Source: Rhodobacteraceae bacterium EL129
GTDB taxonomy: Bacteria > Pseudomonadota > Alphaproteobacteria > Rhodobacterales > Rhodobacteraceae
Length of the DNA: 64,000 nucleotides
Reading direction: 5' to 3'
Assembly: GCA_900313005.1 (NCBI GenBank)
Contig: ONZJ01000002.1
Location: forward strand, 3,569,909-3,633,908
The stretch's first letter is position 1. Every line of letters begins with the position of its first letter. The translations under genes were made by a program, and so were the position numbers. The notes below the pieces were generated by a model. That model was not told the origin of the DNA. It was given only the letters and a program-made list of their open reading frames with translations, and did no database searches. This document shows positions 15,553 to 24,407 of the stretch, piece after piece.

Positions 15553-17025
15553 CTACTTGTCAGCCAAAACCTCTTCTTCCGTATCCACTTCAACAACTTC
15601 GGCGTCCACAACATCAGACTCGGTGTCTGAGTCATCAGAGTTATCTTCGATTGCGCCCACGATCAGAGGTAGCATTTCGACACCTGTCGCGGTGGTAACC
15701 GTTGATTCTGGCGGAGCGGCCCAGCTGAGCGTGTCGAAGGATTGGCAGTTTTCGCAAGCAGGTACCCATTCGGCGTGAATATGATGACAGTTATCACACA
15801 CCCATTGCGGACCGCGCGGCGCTGAAAGCGCGCGTGCAAGCCAGCCTTTCACAACGGCGTCCGACGCCCCTTCGCCTCGCTCCACAGCAGCCATGATGGT
15901 CAGCGCCCGTGCATCCGCATCGGTTTCCACAATCTCTGCCACTGCACGGCGCGCCGACGGGAAATCTTCTGCAGCGATATGCAGTTCTGCCTCCAAGAGT
16001 TTGCTTTCACGATGATCTGGATGCACCCGGATCAATTTGGCAAACCGCTTGATCCGCGCCTGTGGTGTTTCATCCGGCTCAATCTCGGCAAAGACCGCCG
16101 CCAGATCAGGATGAGGTTGGGCGTCCCAGGCCTTTTTGACCACCCGCGTTGCATAGCGTTTCGAGCTTTGCTCAATGTACCCACGTGCGGCCATAACGGC
16201 TGCTGGCACAAGATCGGGAGAGAGGCGGTTGGCCTCAATCGCTGCTTCTCGTGCTTCAATCGAGTTACCGTCTTCCAAAACTTCTTTGGCTTCGGACAAG
16301 GCGAGAACGGCATCACGGCGCTTGTGCACATCCCTCGGCAAAGTTCCGTACTTCAGCTTCGCCTTAAGCGTCTCGCGTGCACCGGACCAGTCTTCGTTCT
16401 GGGCCTGCAACTGCAGCAACGTATCCTGTACTTCCGAATGCTTGGGCTTGAGGGCGAAAGCGGTCTGCGCCAGTTTCAGCGCGGTATCCGTGTCCCCTTC
16501 AGACAGCTTCTGGCGCAATATTCCACGGACACCAACAAAGCGTGTCTTCTCATTGGTTAGAAGACGTTTATAGACTTCTTCAGCCTTTCGTCGATCACCA
16601 TTCAATTCGGCAGCTTGCGCCGTGATAAGATTGGTCAGAGCGGGTTTGCGCAGATATTTCTCTGCTTTGCTTGCTTGCGCCATCGCCACATCGCCCTCGC
16701 CCGAGGCCAATGCGAGCATCCCTTCGGACAGCGCCTTGTAGCCTTTTTCCTGACGATTGCGATGAAAGTAGCGCGTCATAGCGGTTTCATCGCCATTCAG
16801 AAACTTCAACACGGCAAAGATAAGTGAAACAAGCTTGAGCAACACCCAAATGCCAATCACAAGCAGCACTAGACAGATTACCGCCATCAAGGGCGTAAGG
16901 TTAAATTCCTGGCCCGCCATCTGGATGCGCACACCGCCGTCCAGTTCCAGCAATTGCCCGGCACCAATCGCGGCAGCTGCAACCAGAGAGACGAAAACAA
17001 CAATCTTAATTATTGACCAAAGCAT
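15553..17025 (-). CDS. hemY: HemY-like heme-biosynthesis-associated TPR membrane protein
   Basis: 490 residues. Two N-terminal membrane segments (about 4-22 and 42-64) carry the HemY_N pattern (VRIQMAGQEFNL, FLNGDETAMTRYFHRNRQEKG). TPR-like helices follow (YKALSEGMLALASGEGDVA ... LTNLITAQAAELNGDRRKA). Near the C-terminus is a Cys4 knuckle, CDNCHHIHAEWVPACENC, which looks like a zinc ribbon, then an acidic tail. This HemY is the proteobacterial hemX/hemY operon protein, not the Gram-positive oxidase of the same name. It lies behind hemD and the mitofilin-like gene, so the operon is hemD - mitofilin - hemY. Confidence 0.85.
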   Translation of the reverse strand: MLWSIIKIVVFVSLVAAAAIGAGQLLELDGGVRIQMAGQEFNLTPLMAVICLVLLVIGIWVLLKLVSLIFAVLKFLNGDETAMTRYFHRNRQEKGYKALSEGMLALASGEGDVAMAQASKAEKYLRKPALTNLITAQAAELNGDRRKAEEVYKRLLTNEKTRFVGVRGILRQKLSEGDTDTALKLAQTAFALKPKHSEVQDTLLQLQAQNEDWSGARETLKAKLKYGTLPRDVHKRRDAVLALSEAKEVLEDGNSIEAREAAIEANRLSPDLVPAAVMAARGYIEQSSKRYATRVVKKAWDAQPHPDLAAVFAEIEPDETPQARIKRFAKLIRVHPDHRESKLLEAELHIAAEDFPSARRAVAEIVETDADARALTIMAAVERGEGASDAVVKGWLARALSAPRGPQWVCDNCHHIHAEWVPACENCQSFDTLSWAAPPESTVTTATGVEMLPLIVGAIEDNSDDSDTESDVVDAEVVEVDTEEEVLADK

Positions 17026-17044
17026 ATAGCGCGCCCTTCTGCGA

Positions 17045-18367
17045 TCAGTTCAATTCTTGGACCAGAGCCTCGGCTGCTGAGATTGCTGCCTGTCTGCGAG
17101 TCACGTTTGTGGTCCAGTCCGAAAGTGCCGCACGCCCAGATTCAGGCAGCGCTTCAATTTCGGCCAATACATCGGCCAACCGGCCTTCTCTTGCAGCAGC
17201 TTCAGCACGAGACAGAACCGCGTCAGGATCATCCCCTTCGCGCGGCTCCAAAGACCGTGTGCCCAGCTGATTTTTCAAAAATGCCGAGAACCCGCTTTGC
17301 TCGCCGCTTTCAGCGGCTTCTTGACGGGCGACGGCAAGAGCGGCGCGTGCCGCATCGGGAAAGCTGGTTTGCAGCTCTGCCAGCGACGCCACGCCATCTT
17401 CAGCGACTTCACTCAGTGCGGCCGGAATTTCAATACCACCAGCTTGCAAGTCACCCAGCGCAGGCGCAAAGCCACCGCCACTGTCTAATGCCGTCTGTAC
17501 CCTGCTCAGGGCGGCGCGCAGCATTGTCGCTTTGGCCGTTTCTTCGGCATTGCTTTCCATCGACTGCGCTTCGGAAGCCATCGCTTCAATCTCGGCGCGC
17601 TGGGCGGCCATGGTATCTTGCAGTGCTTTGAGTTCGCGTTCGTACGCCGCGACAGCTGCATCAGACGCCCCTTCGGAAATGGGGCGTTTCTCAACCTGGG
17701 TCAAGCGATCATCCAGTGCAGCGAATTGTTCTTCCGCAGCGTTTAAGCGATCTACCAAGCTGTCCAGAGACGCACTCAGATTTCCCTGTTCTTCTAAAAC
17801 CCCGTCCAGATTGGCAGGCTCCGGCAGGGCGCTCAGGCTCTCTGAGAGCGTTGCGATATCTGAGCTGTTCTGGTCCAATTTGGCCGATACATCCTTCTGG
17901 AAGGAAGAGAGATCGCCTTCATTTTGCTGACCTAAGTAGTATGACGCACCAAAGCCAACGCCCCCTGCCAATAGGCCACCCAGCAACAGCGGGATGAAGC
18001 CTCCTCGACGCTCCACAATGGTCCTCGTTTCCACGGGCACATCGGGGCCGGAGTCACTGGCGTCAGCGATTTCAGAATCCGGCTCACTCTCGAGTGTGAC
18101 ATCCGCAGTATCTGCGACAGAGTTCGGGTCATCGCTTTCCAACACCAATTCAGCATCGACGATATCTTCCAGATCATCGTCCAGCGCCTGTGCTTCTTCA
18201 AGCGCGTCGAGCTCATCCGTCAAGGTCTCTGCTGTCTCAGCTTCGTCCGATACAAGATCCTCGACAGCATCTGTGGCATCCTGAACTTGATCCTCGACGG
18301 TGTCCTTGGCAGGCGCGTCATCAGGTTTCGCGCTTCCTTTGGATGTCGATGTCTTCTTTCTTGCCAC
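17045..18367 (-). CDS. Mitofilin (Mic60)-like inner-membrane protein
   Basis: 440 residues. A very acidic cytoplasmic N-terminus of about 120 residues (repeated DALEEAQALDDDLEDIVDAE) leads to one membrane helix at about 125-145 (GGFIPLLLGGLLAGGVGFGA), a long coiled coil at about 155-285 and a C-terminal helical domain (LARALAVARQEAAESGEQSG-like). Alphaproteobacterial homologues next to hem genes are relatives of the mitochondrial crista protein Mic60 and may shape or tether membranes. Position between hemD and hemY is the conserved setting. The start at 18367 follows AAAGGTGATTTG. Confidence 0.8.
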   Translation of the reverse strand: MARKKTSTSKGSAKPDDAPAKDTVEDQVQDATDAVEDLVSDEAETAETLTDELDALEEAQALDDDLEDIVDAELVLESDDPNSVADTADVTLESEPDSEIADASDSGPDVPVETRTIVERRGGFIPLLLGGLLAGGVGFGASYYLGQQNEGDLSSFQKDVSAKLDQNSSDIATLSESLSALPEPANLDGVLEEQGNLSASLDSLVDRLNAAEEQFAALDDRLTQVEKRPISEGASDAAVAAYERELKALQDTMAAQRAEIEAMASEAQSMESNAEETAKATMLRAALSRVQTALDSGGGFAPALGDLQAGGIEIPAALSEVAEDGVASLAELQTSFPDAARAALAVARQEAAESGEQSGFSAFLKNQLGTRSLEPREGDDPDAVLSRAEAAAREGRLADVLAEIEALPESGRAALSDWTTNVTRRQAAISAAEALVQELN

Positions 18368-18415
18368 GTCAAATCACCTTTATCGAATCTTTGCTGCTCT
18401 AGGCACCAGTTGACC

Positions 18416-19147
18416 TTACTGCGCCCGATATGTGCCCTCAAGTCGCTTGGCCTCTTCCAAGAGAACATCCATTGCGGCCAACATCGCCTCTGCGTTCGGC
18501 TGAGTGGCTGTTAATACGCGCTTTGCAACACCTTCAGGCACGATTTCCGCCACGTTCTCGCTGATCGCTGCGATCAACAAAGGCGCATCTGGCCGCACGT
18601 CGTTGAACACTAGTTTTGCAGAGCGCGGTGAATAAAGGGGAAGAATCACAGGCGTTCCCCTACGAAGACCGGCGATGGCGTCCGAAGTAAGTGCGCGCTT
18701 CTCTTGTTCATAGAGGACAGAGGCATGAGTCCGCAAACCCTCATCCGAGAGCATTTGCGCGATATCCATGGACACATGCGCCCCTCTGATGTGCATCATG
18801 AGGCCGGGCGGCGGATGAGCAACAATGTGATCAATCAGCATATTGGCATCACCATTGGATTGAGACACCTGAAAACCCGCCCGCTTTGCGTGCTCGGAGG
18901 TGGCAGGGCCTACCGCGTAACACGGAATATCGCGCCGGTCCGACAAGCGGGTGAAGGCTACAACACCATTCTGAGACGTAAAAATGAGCGACTGCGAGTC
19001 CTCTAAATCTGGCAGCTCATCCAAGAACACAATCTCTGTCACAGGTGACACGATCATCTCTATCCCACAGCCCCAGCGGTTGCGCAGCTGGTCCGCCAAC
19101 TCAAGGCCGGACGGGTCAGGTCGGGTGATCAGCACCGCTATTGTCAT
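18416..19147 (-). CDS. hemD: Uroporphyrinogen-III synthase HemD
   Basis: 243 residues from ATG 19147 (MTIAVLITRPDPSGLELADQ); the upstream extension in the same frame is arginine-rich and unlike the family. HemD closes and inverts hydroxymethylbilane into uroporphyrinogen III. The N-terminal LITRP, the SQSLIFTSQNGVVAF segment and the C-terminal LPLYSPRSAKLVFNDV with LIAAISENVAE are the usual conserved blocks of a weakly conserved family. It starts the hemD - mitofilin - hemY operon and diverges from tsaD across 71 bases. hemC, often next to hemD, is not here. Confidence 0.88.
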   Translation of the reverse strand: MTIAVLITRPDPSGLELADQLRNRWGCGIEMIVSPVTEIVFLDELPDLEDSQSLIFTSQNGVVAFTRLSDRRDIPCYAVGPATSEHAKRAGFQVSQSNGDANMLIDHIVAHPPPGLMMHIRGAHVSMDIAQMLSDEGLRTHASVLYEQEKRALTSDAIAGLRRGTPVILPLYSPRSAKLVFNDVRPDAPLLIAAISENVAEIVPEGVAKRVLTATQPNAEAMLAAMDVLLEEAKRLEGTYRAQ

Positions 19148-19218
19148 AAGGCTCCGCCATTGTCTCAACGCCTGACCGGTGTTACCTGCGCTGGCACGAT
19201 CACGCAACGGGTGGGACA

Positions 19219-20316
19219 ATGGGCACGCAAGCGACACTGTTGGGAATTGAAAGCAGCTGCGACGATACCGCCGCGGCTGTCGTCCGTGTTTCAGAAAGTG
19301 CTGCGCCACAGATTTTGTCCTCAGTCGTCTATGGGCAGGATCAACTGCACGCGGCCTTTGGCGGCGTGGTGCCCGAAATTGCCGCACGTGCGCATGCGGA
19401 AAAGCTCGACACCTGCGTGGCCGAGGCTTTGGCGCAATCTGGGCTTGCTCTGCCTAACCTAGATGCCATTGCCGTGACAGCAGGCCCCGGATTGATTGGC
19501 GGCGTCATCTCGGGTGTCATGTGCGCCAAAGGGTTGTGTTCTGGAACCGGTTTGCCTCTCATCGGAGTGAACCATCTGGCGGGACATGCTTTGACGCCCC
19601 GGCTCACTGATCAGCTAAGTTACCCATATCTGATGTTGCTGGTTTCGGGTGGGCACTGCCAATTCCTGGTGGTCCGCGGCCATGATGATTTCGCCCGATT
19701 AGGTGGCACAATCGACGATGCACCGGGCGAGGCCTTTGACAAAACGGCCCGTATCCTGGGGCTTGGTCAGCCCGGTGGACCCGCTGTCGAAACTGCAGCG
19801 CAAGATGGGGATGCCAAGCGATTCAAGCTGCCGCGCCCCCTTTTGGACCGACCCGGTTGTGACATGTCTTTCTCTGGTCTCAAGACCGCAGTCTTGCGAC
19901 TGCGAAATCAGCTGGTCGAAAAATACGAAGGCCTGCCCTATCAAGATCGTGCAGATATCTGCGCCGGATTTCAGGCTGCCGTGGCGGATGTTCTGTCGGA
20001 AAAGACGCGCCGCGCGCTTGAAGTGTATCTGGCTGACACCCCCACCCAACCTGCGATCGCTGTTGCCGGAGGGGTGGCTGCCAATCAAACGATCCGGACC
20101 GGCCTCGAAGCTGTCGCTCAGGCTCACGAGGTCGCGTTTATCGCGCCGCCATTGTCGCTTTGCACTGACAATGCAGCGATGATCGCCTACGCTGGCGCCG
20201 AACGGTTTCTGGCCGGGGAACGAGATGACATGACCTTAGCTGCAAGGCCCCGTTGGCCGCTGGACCAAACCAGTCCTGCCATGCTGGGAAGCGGTAAGAA
20301 AGGGGCCAAGGCATGA
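19219..20316 (+). CDS. tsaD: tRNA N6-adenosine threonylcarbamoyltransferase TsaD
   Basis: 365 residues. ASKHA-fold enzyme that, with TsaB and TsaE, moves threonylcarbamoyl from its AMP carrier to A37 of tRNAs. The N-terminal [15 protein letters not shown], the metal-ligand histidines in [38 protein letters not shown] and FSGLKTAV, and the C-terminal [12 protein letters not shown] are all intact. Start ATG 19219 follows GGGTGGG. Its stop overlaps gpsA by 4 bases, a common alphaproteobacterial pairing. The partner TsaE is at 31416. Confidence 0.97.
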   Translation: MGTQATLLGIESSCDDTAAAVVRVSESAAPQILSSVVYGQDQLHAAFGGVVPEIAARAHAEKLDTCVAEALAQSGLALPNLDAIAVTAGPGLIGGVISGVMCAKGLCSGTGLPLIGVNHLAGHALTPRLTDQLSYPYLMLLVSGGHCQFLVVRGHDDFARLGGTIDDAPGEAFDKTARILGLGQPGGPAVETAAQDGDAKRFKLPRPLLDRPGCDMSFSGLKTAVLRLRNQLVEKYEGLPYQDRADICAGFQAAVADVLSEKTRRALEVYLADTPTQPAIAVAGGVAANQTIRTGLEAVAQAHEVAFIAPPLSLCTDNAAMIAYAGAERFLAGERDDMTLAARPRWPLDQTSPAMLGSGKKGAKA

Positions 20317-21263
20317 TCACTGTTGTCGGCGCAGGTGCATTTGGAACAGGCCTTGCAATTGCAATCGCACAGAAAGGCCAGGTAAACCTGTGGGCCCGCG
20401 ATGCAGCGCATGTCGGCGAAATGCAATCACACCGCGAAAACGCACGTCGTCTGCCGGGCATCCCTTTGCCCGATCCGGTTCATGTGACGTCAGACCTTGA
20501 AATGGGTGGGACGTATTTATTGGCCGTGCCGATGCAAAAGCTTCGGCAAACCCTGACCCAGCACCAACACGTTTTCGACAGGCATCGAATAGTGGCTTGC
20601 TGCAAAGGGATTGAACTTGATACCGGCCTGCGCGCCACTCAGGTGATTTCCGAGGTTTTGCCAACTGCCACAACTGCCATTCTCACCGGACCCAGCTTTG
20701 CTGCAGATATCGCGCAAGGGTTGCCAACTGCACTGACATTGGCCTGCGCTGATGAAAGTACTGGGCGAGAAATGCAAAAGGCGTTGGGCACATCTGTGTT
20801 GCGCCTTTACCGGACAACGGACGTCACGGGCGCCGAAATTGGAGGCGCATTGAAGAACGTGATGGCCATCGCCTGCGGTGCAGTCATGGGTGCCCAGCTG
20901 GGGACCAGCGCGCGTGCTGCTTTGATGACTCGTGGCTTTGCCGAGATGATCCGCATGGCAGAAACCAAAGGTGCTGATCTGGCCACCCTGGCAGGATTGT
21001 CGGGCTTTGGAGACCTGGTGCTGACGTGCACTTCGGACCAATCACGCAACTATCAATTTGGCCTGAGCCTGGGTCGGGGTGAAACATTTGATCCCTCCGT
21101 AACCGTCGAGGGGGCTGCAACGGCCCGTGCCGCGCTGTCAGAGGCTCAAAAGACCGGGCTGGATATGCCCATCACTGGCGCCGTTGTTGCGCTGGCCTCC
21201 GGCAAATTGCAGGTTGGCGATGTGATGGATATGCTGCTCTCAAGACCACTGAAGGAAGAATGA
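20313..21263 (+). CDS. gpsA: NAD(P)-dependent glycerol-3-phosphate dehydrogenase GpsA
   Basis: 316 residues. Reduces dihydroxyacetone phosphate to sn-glycerol 3-phosphate, the backbone of phospholipids. The nucleotide-binding [10 protein letters not shown] at residues 6-15 is followed by [24 protein letters not shown], the catalytic lysine region [13 protein letters not shown] and the substrate-site [20 protein letters not shown]. Length and motif order are standard. It overlaps tsaD by 4 bases and shares one base with the YciI-like gene downstream. Confidence 0.97.
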   Translation: MITVVGAGAFGTGLAIAIAQKGQVNLWARDAAHVGEMQSHRENARRLPGIPLPDPVHVTSDLEMGGTYLLAVPMQKLRQTLTQHQHVFDRHRIVACCKGIELDTGLRATQVISEVLPTATTAILTGPSFAADIAQGLPTALTLACADESTGREMQKALGTSVLRLYRTTDVTGAEIGGALKNVMAIACGAVMGAQLGTSARAALMTRGFAEMIRMAETKGADLATLAGLSGFGDLVLTCTSDQSRNYQFGLSLGRGETFDPSVTVEGAATARAALSEAQKTGLDMPITGAVVALASGKLQVGDVMDMLLSRPLKEE

Positions 21264-21532
21264 TGCTAATAGCTTTGATTGGCCGGGACAAACCCGGCGC
21301 GCTGCAAACCCGCTTGGACAACCGCGATGCTCATGTTGGGTATCTCAAAAGCTCGGGCATGGTATCGCAAGCTGGCCCCCTTTTGGATGCCGAGGGTCAG
21401 ATGATCGGATCGTTGGTGATTTTGGAAGTGGAAGACATGGCTGCAGCCGAGACTTGGGTTGCGGGAGACCCCTACGGCCATGCTGGTCTGTTTGCATCGG
21501 TTGAATTGATCCCATGGAACAAAGTGATCTGA
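21263..21532 (+). CDS. YciI-like protein
   Basis: 89 residues from ATG 21263; an ATG one codon earlier is possible, and GAAGGAAG precedes both. The dimeric alpha/beta-barrel YciI fold is suggested by [46 protein letters not shown] and DPYGHAGLFASVELIPW, the last containing the conserved DP-x-x-x-AGLF pattern. Family members bind small molecules and their reaction is mostly unknown. It is read with gpsA and the EVE gene, but no functional link is evident. Confidence 0.85.
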   Translation: MLIALIGRDKPGALQTRLDNRDAHVGYLKSSGMVSQAGPLLDAEGQMIGSLVILEVEDMAAAETWVAGDPYGHAGLFASVELIPWNKVI

Positions 21533-21535
21533 CGC

Positions 21536-21955
21536 ATGCGCTATTGGTTGTTCAAATCTGAATCATCGACCTGGAGCTGGGACGACCAGATGGCCAAGGG
21601 GGACGCTGGGGAAGAATGGGACGGTGTGCGCAACTATCAGGCACGCAATTTCATGCGTGAAATGTCTGTGGGTGACCGCGGATTTTTCTATCACAGCCAG
21701 ACTGAAAAAGCGGTGGTGGGCGTGGTTGAAGTTTGCGCAGAAGCGCATCCTGACAGCACCACGGATGATGACCGTTGGGACTGTGTGGACATCAAAGCGA
21801 TCGAACCTGTTACGCGTCCAGTCACCTTACAGATGATCAAGGATGATCCAAGATTGGCTGAAATGATCCTTGTCAAAAATTCACGCCTGTCGGTTCAGCC
21901 TGTGACCGAGGAAGAGTGGAACATCGTCTGTGACCTTGCAGGCGTTTCCCCCTAG
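21536..21955 (+). CDS. EVE (PUA-fold) domain protein
   Basis: 139 residues, a single EVE domain: YWLFKSESSTWSWDD, WDGVRNYQARNFMREMSVGD, FFYHSQTEKAVVGVVEV and the C-terminal NSRLSVQPVTEEEWNIVCDL. EVE domains are related to PUA and YTH folds and are thought to recognise modified bases in nucleic acids. Stand-alone copies downstream of gpsA and a YciI-like gene are common in alphaproteobacteria. It is 3 bases behind the YciI-like gene. Confidence 0.93.
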   Translation: MRYWLFKSESSTWSWDDQMAKGDAGEEWDGVRNYQARNFMREMSVGDRGFFYHSQTEKAVVGVVEVCAEAHPDSTTDDDRWDCVDIKAIEPVTRPVTLQMIKDDPRLAEMILVKNSRLSVQPVTEEEWNIVCDLAGVSP

Positions 21956-22010
21956 GCTGAGCCTCTTTTATCGGGCATTCTTGAAGGCAGACAAAAGAGA
22001 GGGACATATC

Positions 22011-22403
22011 ATGGAATTCGTCAGTGTGATCATAGCTGCAATTGCCGGTTTTGCTTTTGGAGCAGTTTGGTACATGACCCTGAGCAAGCCGTGGGTAGAA
22101 GCATCGGGCATTGAAGTCGATGCCGACGGCAAACCCGTCGATCAATCTGTGACCCCGTTCATCATGGCCGGAATCGCAATGCTTCTGGTGGCCGGCATGA
22201 TGCGCCACACCTTTGAACTAAGCGGAATAGAAACTTTTGGCAAAGGCTTCACCTCGGGATTGGGAATTGGGCTGTTTTTCATTTCGCCCTGGATCATGAT
22301 CAATAATGGCTATGGGGGCCGACCCTTTAAGCTTACTATCATTGATGCAGGCTATGCGACGTTTGGCTGCGCCATAATAGGTGCGGTTCTGACCTTGTTC
22401 TGA
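22011..22403 (+). CDS. DUF1761-like small membrane protein
   Basis: 130 residues from ATG 22011 (MEFVSVIIAAIAGFAFGAVW), preceded by AGAGAGGGA. Four hydrophobic segments at about 4-20, 50-66, 78-96 and 108-128. The AGFAFGAVWYMTLSKPW opening and the later PFKLTIIDAGYATFGCAIIG fit the DUF1761 membrane family. Function is unknown. It is 55 bases after the EVE gene and ends in a convergent gap. Confidence 0.75.
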   Translation: MEFVSVIIAAIAGFAFGAVWYMTLSKPWVEASGIEVDADGKPVDQSVTPFIMAGIAMLLVAGMMRHTFELSGIETFGKGFTSGLGIGLFFISPWIMINNGYGGRPFKLTIIDAGYATFGCAIIGAVLTLF

Positions 22404-22414
22404 TCTGAACCAGT

Positions 22415-22458
22415 CTAAAAAACATGAAGGGCTCAGTTGGAAAACCTGAACCCTTCAT
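22415..22458 (-). terminator. Rho-independent terminator facing the minus strand
   Basis: A 13-base stem (22424-22436 with 22446-22458, one G-U pair) and a 9-base loop. Read on the minus strand it is followed by a run of six T, so it ends transcription from the DUF2853 side. On the plus strand there is no T run, so it would be a weak stop for the DUF1761-like gene. Confidence 0.75.
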
Positions 22459-22662
22459 ATCCCCTTGATCCCTACGCACCACACGTATCTGAGGAGTAAA
22501 TCTGGTTCAGCCATCCTAGCATCAGCTCGATCAAACTACCGTCGGAAGGTCATCAAATCAAACCACAAGTGATTAGAATACAGATCAAATACGCTGCACC
22601 AAGAAACGCAAATACGCCCACCTCTATGGGTGGACGCTTCGTGGCCTTAGAACAGGTCGGTG

Positions 22663-23004
22663 TTAGCCGTAGACTGACTCTTTGCCGAAATGCTTGGTCA
22701 GCATGTAGTAAACCACGGCGCGATACTTGTTGCGCTCGGACTGACCGTAGGTTTGCAGTGCCTGGTTAATGGCATCCATCAGCTGAGGACCATCGGCCAA
22801 ACCCAGTTTCTTTATCAGGAAGTTTTCCTTGACGGTTTCCAGCTCGGACGGCTGGCTGCCCGCCACGGTCGACGCGTCCGCATTGTAAATGGCTGGACCA
22901 CAGCCGATTGTGACTTTGGTCAACAGATCCATGTCTGGCTGCATCCCGCATTTATTGCGAAGATCGTCAGCATACTGTGCGATAAGGTCGTCGCGTTTTC
23001 CCAT
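22663..23004 (-). CDS. DUF2853 family protein
   Basis: 113 residues from ATG 23004 (MGKRDDLIAQYADDLRNKCG), with GGGAGAAC just upstream. All-helical: TVKENFLIKKLG is followed by MDAINQALQTYGQSERNKYR and VVYYMLTKHFGKESVYG. This matches the DUF2853 family of small cytosolic proteins of unknown function. It has its own leader with a hairpin (see 23023-23038) and a terminator at 22415-22458, so it is probably a single-gene transcript. Confidence 0.85.
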   Translation of the reverse strand: MGKRDDLIAQYADDLRNKCGMQPDMDLLTKVTIGCGPAIYNADASTVAGSQPSELETVKENFLIKKLGLADGPQLMDAINQALQTYGQSERNKYRAVVYYMLTKHFGKESVYG

Positions 23005-23022
23005 AAGAGTTCTCCCACCTGG

Positions 23023-23038
23023 CCGGCAAACATGCCGG
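23023..23038 (-). promoter_or_regulatory. Perfect 6-bp hairpin in the DUF2853 gene leader
   Basis: CCGGCA, 4-base loop, TGCCGG lies 19 bases before the start codon and a few bases before the ribosome site. It could stabilise the mRNA or modulate translation. No known riboswitch pattern is recognised. Confidence 0.35.
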
Positions 23039-23170
23039 AATTTCGATAAATACCGCCCCTTTTGAAGCGCTGGCTGAACGATAACGGCAGATTGATGTGT
23101 CACAAAGGGAAAACTTTGCTGGATTCTCCCCCTGTAACGTGGCGTCCCGAACACGCCTGCCCACCGTCAT

Positions 23171-23185
23171 TTCACGTGTCGTGAA
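23171..23185. promoter_or_regulatory. Operator-like inverted repeat upstream of the DUF2853 gene
   Basis: TTCACG, 3 bases, CGTGAA forms a perfect 6+6 inverted repeat in the 198-base gap between the DUF2853 gene and the extensin-like gene, 167 bases before the DUF2853 start. It resembles the middle of parS but lacks its right half. The regulator is unknown. Confidence 0.3.
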
Positions 23186-23202
23186 TACGCTGGACGTGAG
23201 CA

Positions 23203-23901
23203 CTAGCGACAAAACCCCCAACCCCTGGTTTGCAGATGGAAATGATCGGCGTGCAACGCATTGAATTCTGGGCCCAATGCCACGGGAAACCATAGACACG
23301 CGGATTGAAACGCATCCCTCAGGAAATCAGAGGTCGGGCCGATCTTTGGCCAGTCTCGTTTCAAATCCACAGTTCTCCCGTCCTTTAGCACAAATCCTGA
23401 GATATCAATCGCATTTGCGGTCGCATGTGTGCTCATCCCCGCATCTTCGCCAGAACCTGTGCGCATCTTGCGGCAACTATAGCTTGAGAAATGCCGTACT
23501 TCGGACACCATCGTCCCCATGTGACGTTCGGCGGCCGCCTGCAACCCATGTCGTTCCCACATCGCCATACGCAATGCGGTTTGACATCGGGTTTCCACTG
23601 CGCGCAATTTCGCCTGACCGACCCGGCGCAAAGTAATCCGCGGAGAAATGATGCAATCGACGCTGTCTTCCAATGGAGATTCCGACCGAAAGTCCGCCGC
23701 ATCCTCCAAAACCGCCAGACATCGAGCGTCATCACCCATCGTCAAACGCAGTTTGTACGCTGTCAATGGTGTGATGGGAGCATCAACATGCAGCGGTATG
23801 ATCGGATTCCATTCATCGGGCAAAGGTGTGTCATGATGAAACACAGCCGCGATACACCCGATGAGCGCCACAACCAAACCGGCCTTGAACAGATGCCTCA
23901 C
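23203..23901 (-). CDS. Extensin-like domain protein (secreted)
   Basis: 232 residues. An N-terminal membrane or signal segment at about 6-21 (AGLVVALIGCIAAVFH) leads to the extensin-like C-terminal domain of proteobacteria: LTMGDDARCLAVLEDAADF, the paired cysteines (SYSCRKMRTGSGEDAGMSTH), ATANAIDISGFVLKDGR and the ending LHADHFHLQTRGWGFC. The His/Asp pattern H-x-x-A-x-A-x-D near residue 160 resembles peptidase M15 (D-Ala-D-Ala carboxypeptidase) active sites, so a cell-wall role is possible. It overlaps the DUF922 gene by 4 bases. Confidence 0.85.
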   Translation of the reverse strand: MRHLFKAGLVVALIGCIAAVFHHDTPLPDEWNPIIPLHVDAPITPLTAYKLRLTMGDDARCLAVLEDAADFRSESPLEDSVDCIISPRITLRRVGQAKLRAVETRCQTALRMAMWERHGLQAAAERHMGTMVSEVRHFSSYSCRKMRTGSGEDAGMSTHATANAIDISGFVLKDGRTVDLKRDWPKIGPTSDFLRDAFQSACLWFPVALGPEFNALHADHFHLQTRGWGFCR

Positions 23902-24407
23902 TGCAAGAACACACCTTCTGTTTTGCCATGGTCTGTGCGTGCATCATAAGCTTTGTCCTGACCGCGCCATTTGCGCAGGATCGCATTTCCGTTCACGCAA
24001 TTGGCCCCCTCGATCTCTCTTGCCGCGTTGATCGCGTGTCGGCCATGCTGTTCTTCATGACGGCGCATTGCCTTGATCATACGATTCCATTTCCTTCGAA
24101 GCTCCGGGCTCATTTGTTCAGGGTTTGAATGTACAGGCATCGAATACCTGATCTTCACCCGTACTTCGCATTGCCCACGCCATGCCACGCTTGTACGCGT
24201 GAACGCCCAAAAGCCAATCGGCCCGCCCACGCTCATCTGCGCGACTAGTCCTTGCGCAGTGGTGGCACTGACTTTGTAAGGCCGTTCGATTACCTTGATC
24301 GTTGGCTCTGCAAATGCAAAGGCGCCTGTCAAAAGACAGACGCCTAAAGCAAGCCAAAAACTGACTTTTTGCTTAGTAGCGGTAATGCTCTGGCTTGTAT
24401 GGTCCAT
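23898..24407 (-). CDS. DUF922 protein, putative secreted zinc protease
   Basis: 169 residues from ATG 24407. A signal segment (about 14-33, [20 protein letters not shown]) precedes the DUF922 domain with [20 protein letters not shown]. The metal-site helix [20 protein letters not shown] at about residue 115 carries an H-E-x-x-H motif typical of zinc metalloproteases. The start lies inside the 3' end of ahcY (35-base overlap), so it is translated from the ahcY transcript. Substrate unknown; pairing with an extensin-like protein hints at envelope work. Confidence 0.78.
   Translation of the reverse strand: MDHTSQSITATKQKVSFWLALGVCLLTGAFAFAEPTIKVIERPYKVSATTAQGLVAQMSVGGPIGFWAFTRTSVAWRGQCEVRVKIRYSMPVHSNPEQMSPELRRKWNRMIKAMRRHEEQHGRHAINAAREIEGANCVNGNAILRKWRGQDKAYDARTDHGKTEGVFLQ

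Noticed and set aside
19148-19218. hemC next to hemD
   Set aside because: The gap between hemD and tsaD is 71 bases and holds no gene. hemC is not in the window, and this is common enough not to be remarkable.
23168-23187. Third parS site near the DUF2853 gene
   Set aside because: TTTCACGTG matches, but the right half is CGTGAA with a shifted axis, so it is not a parS palindrome. Kept only as a possible operator.
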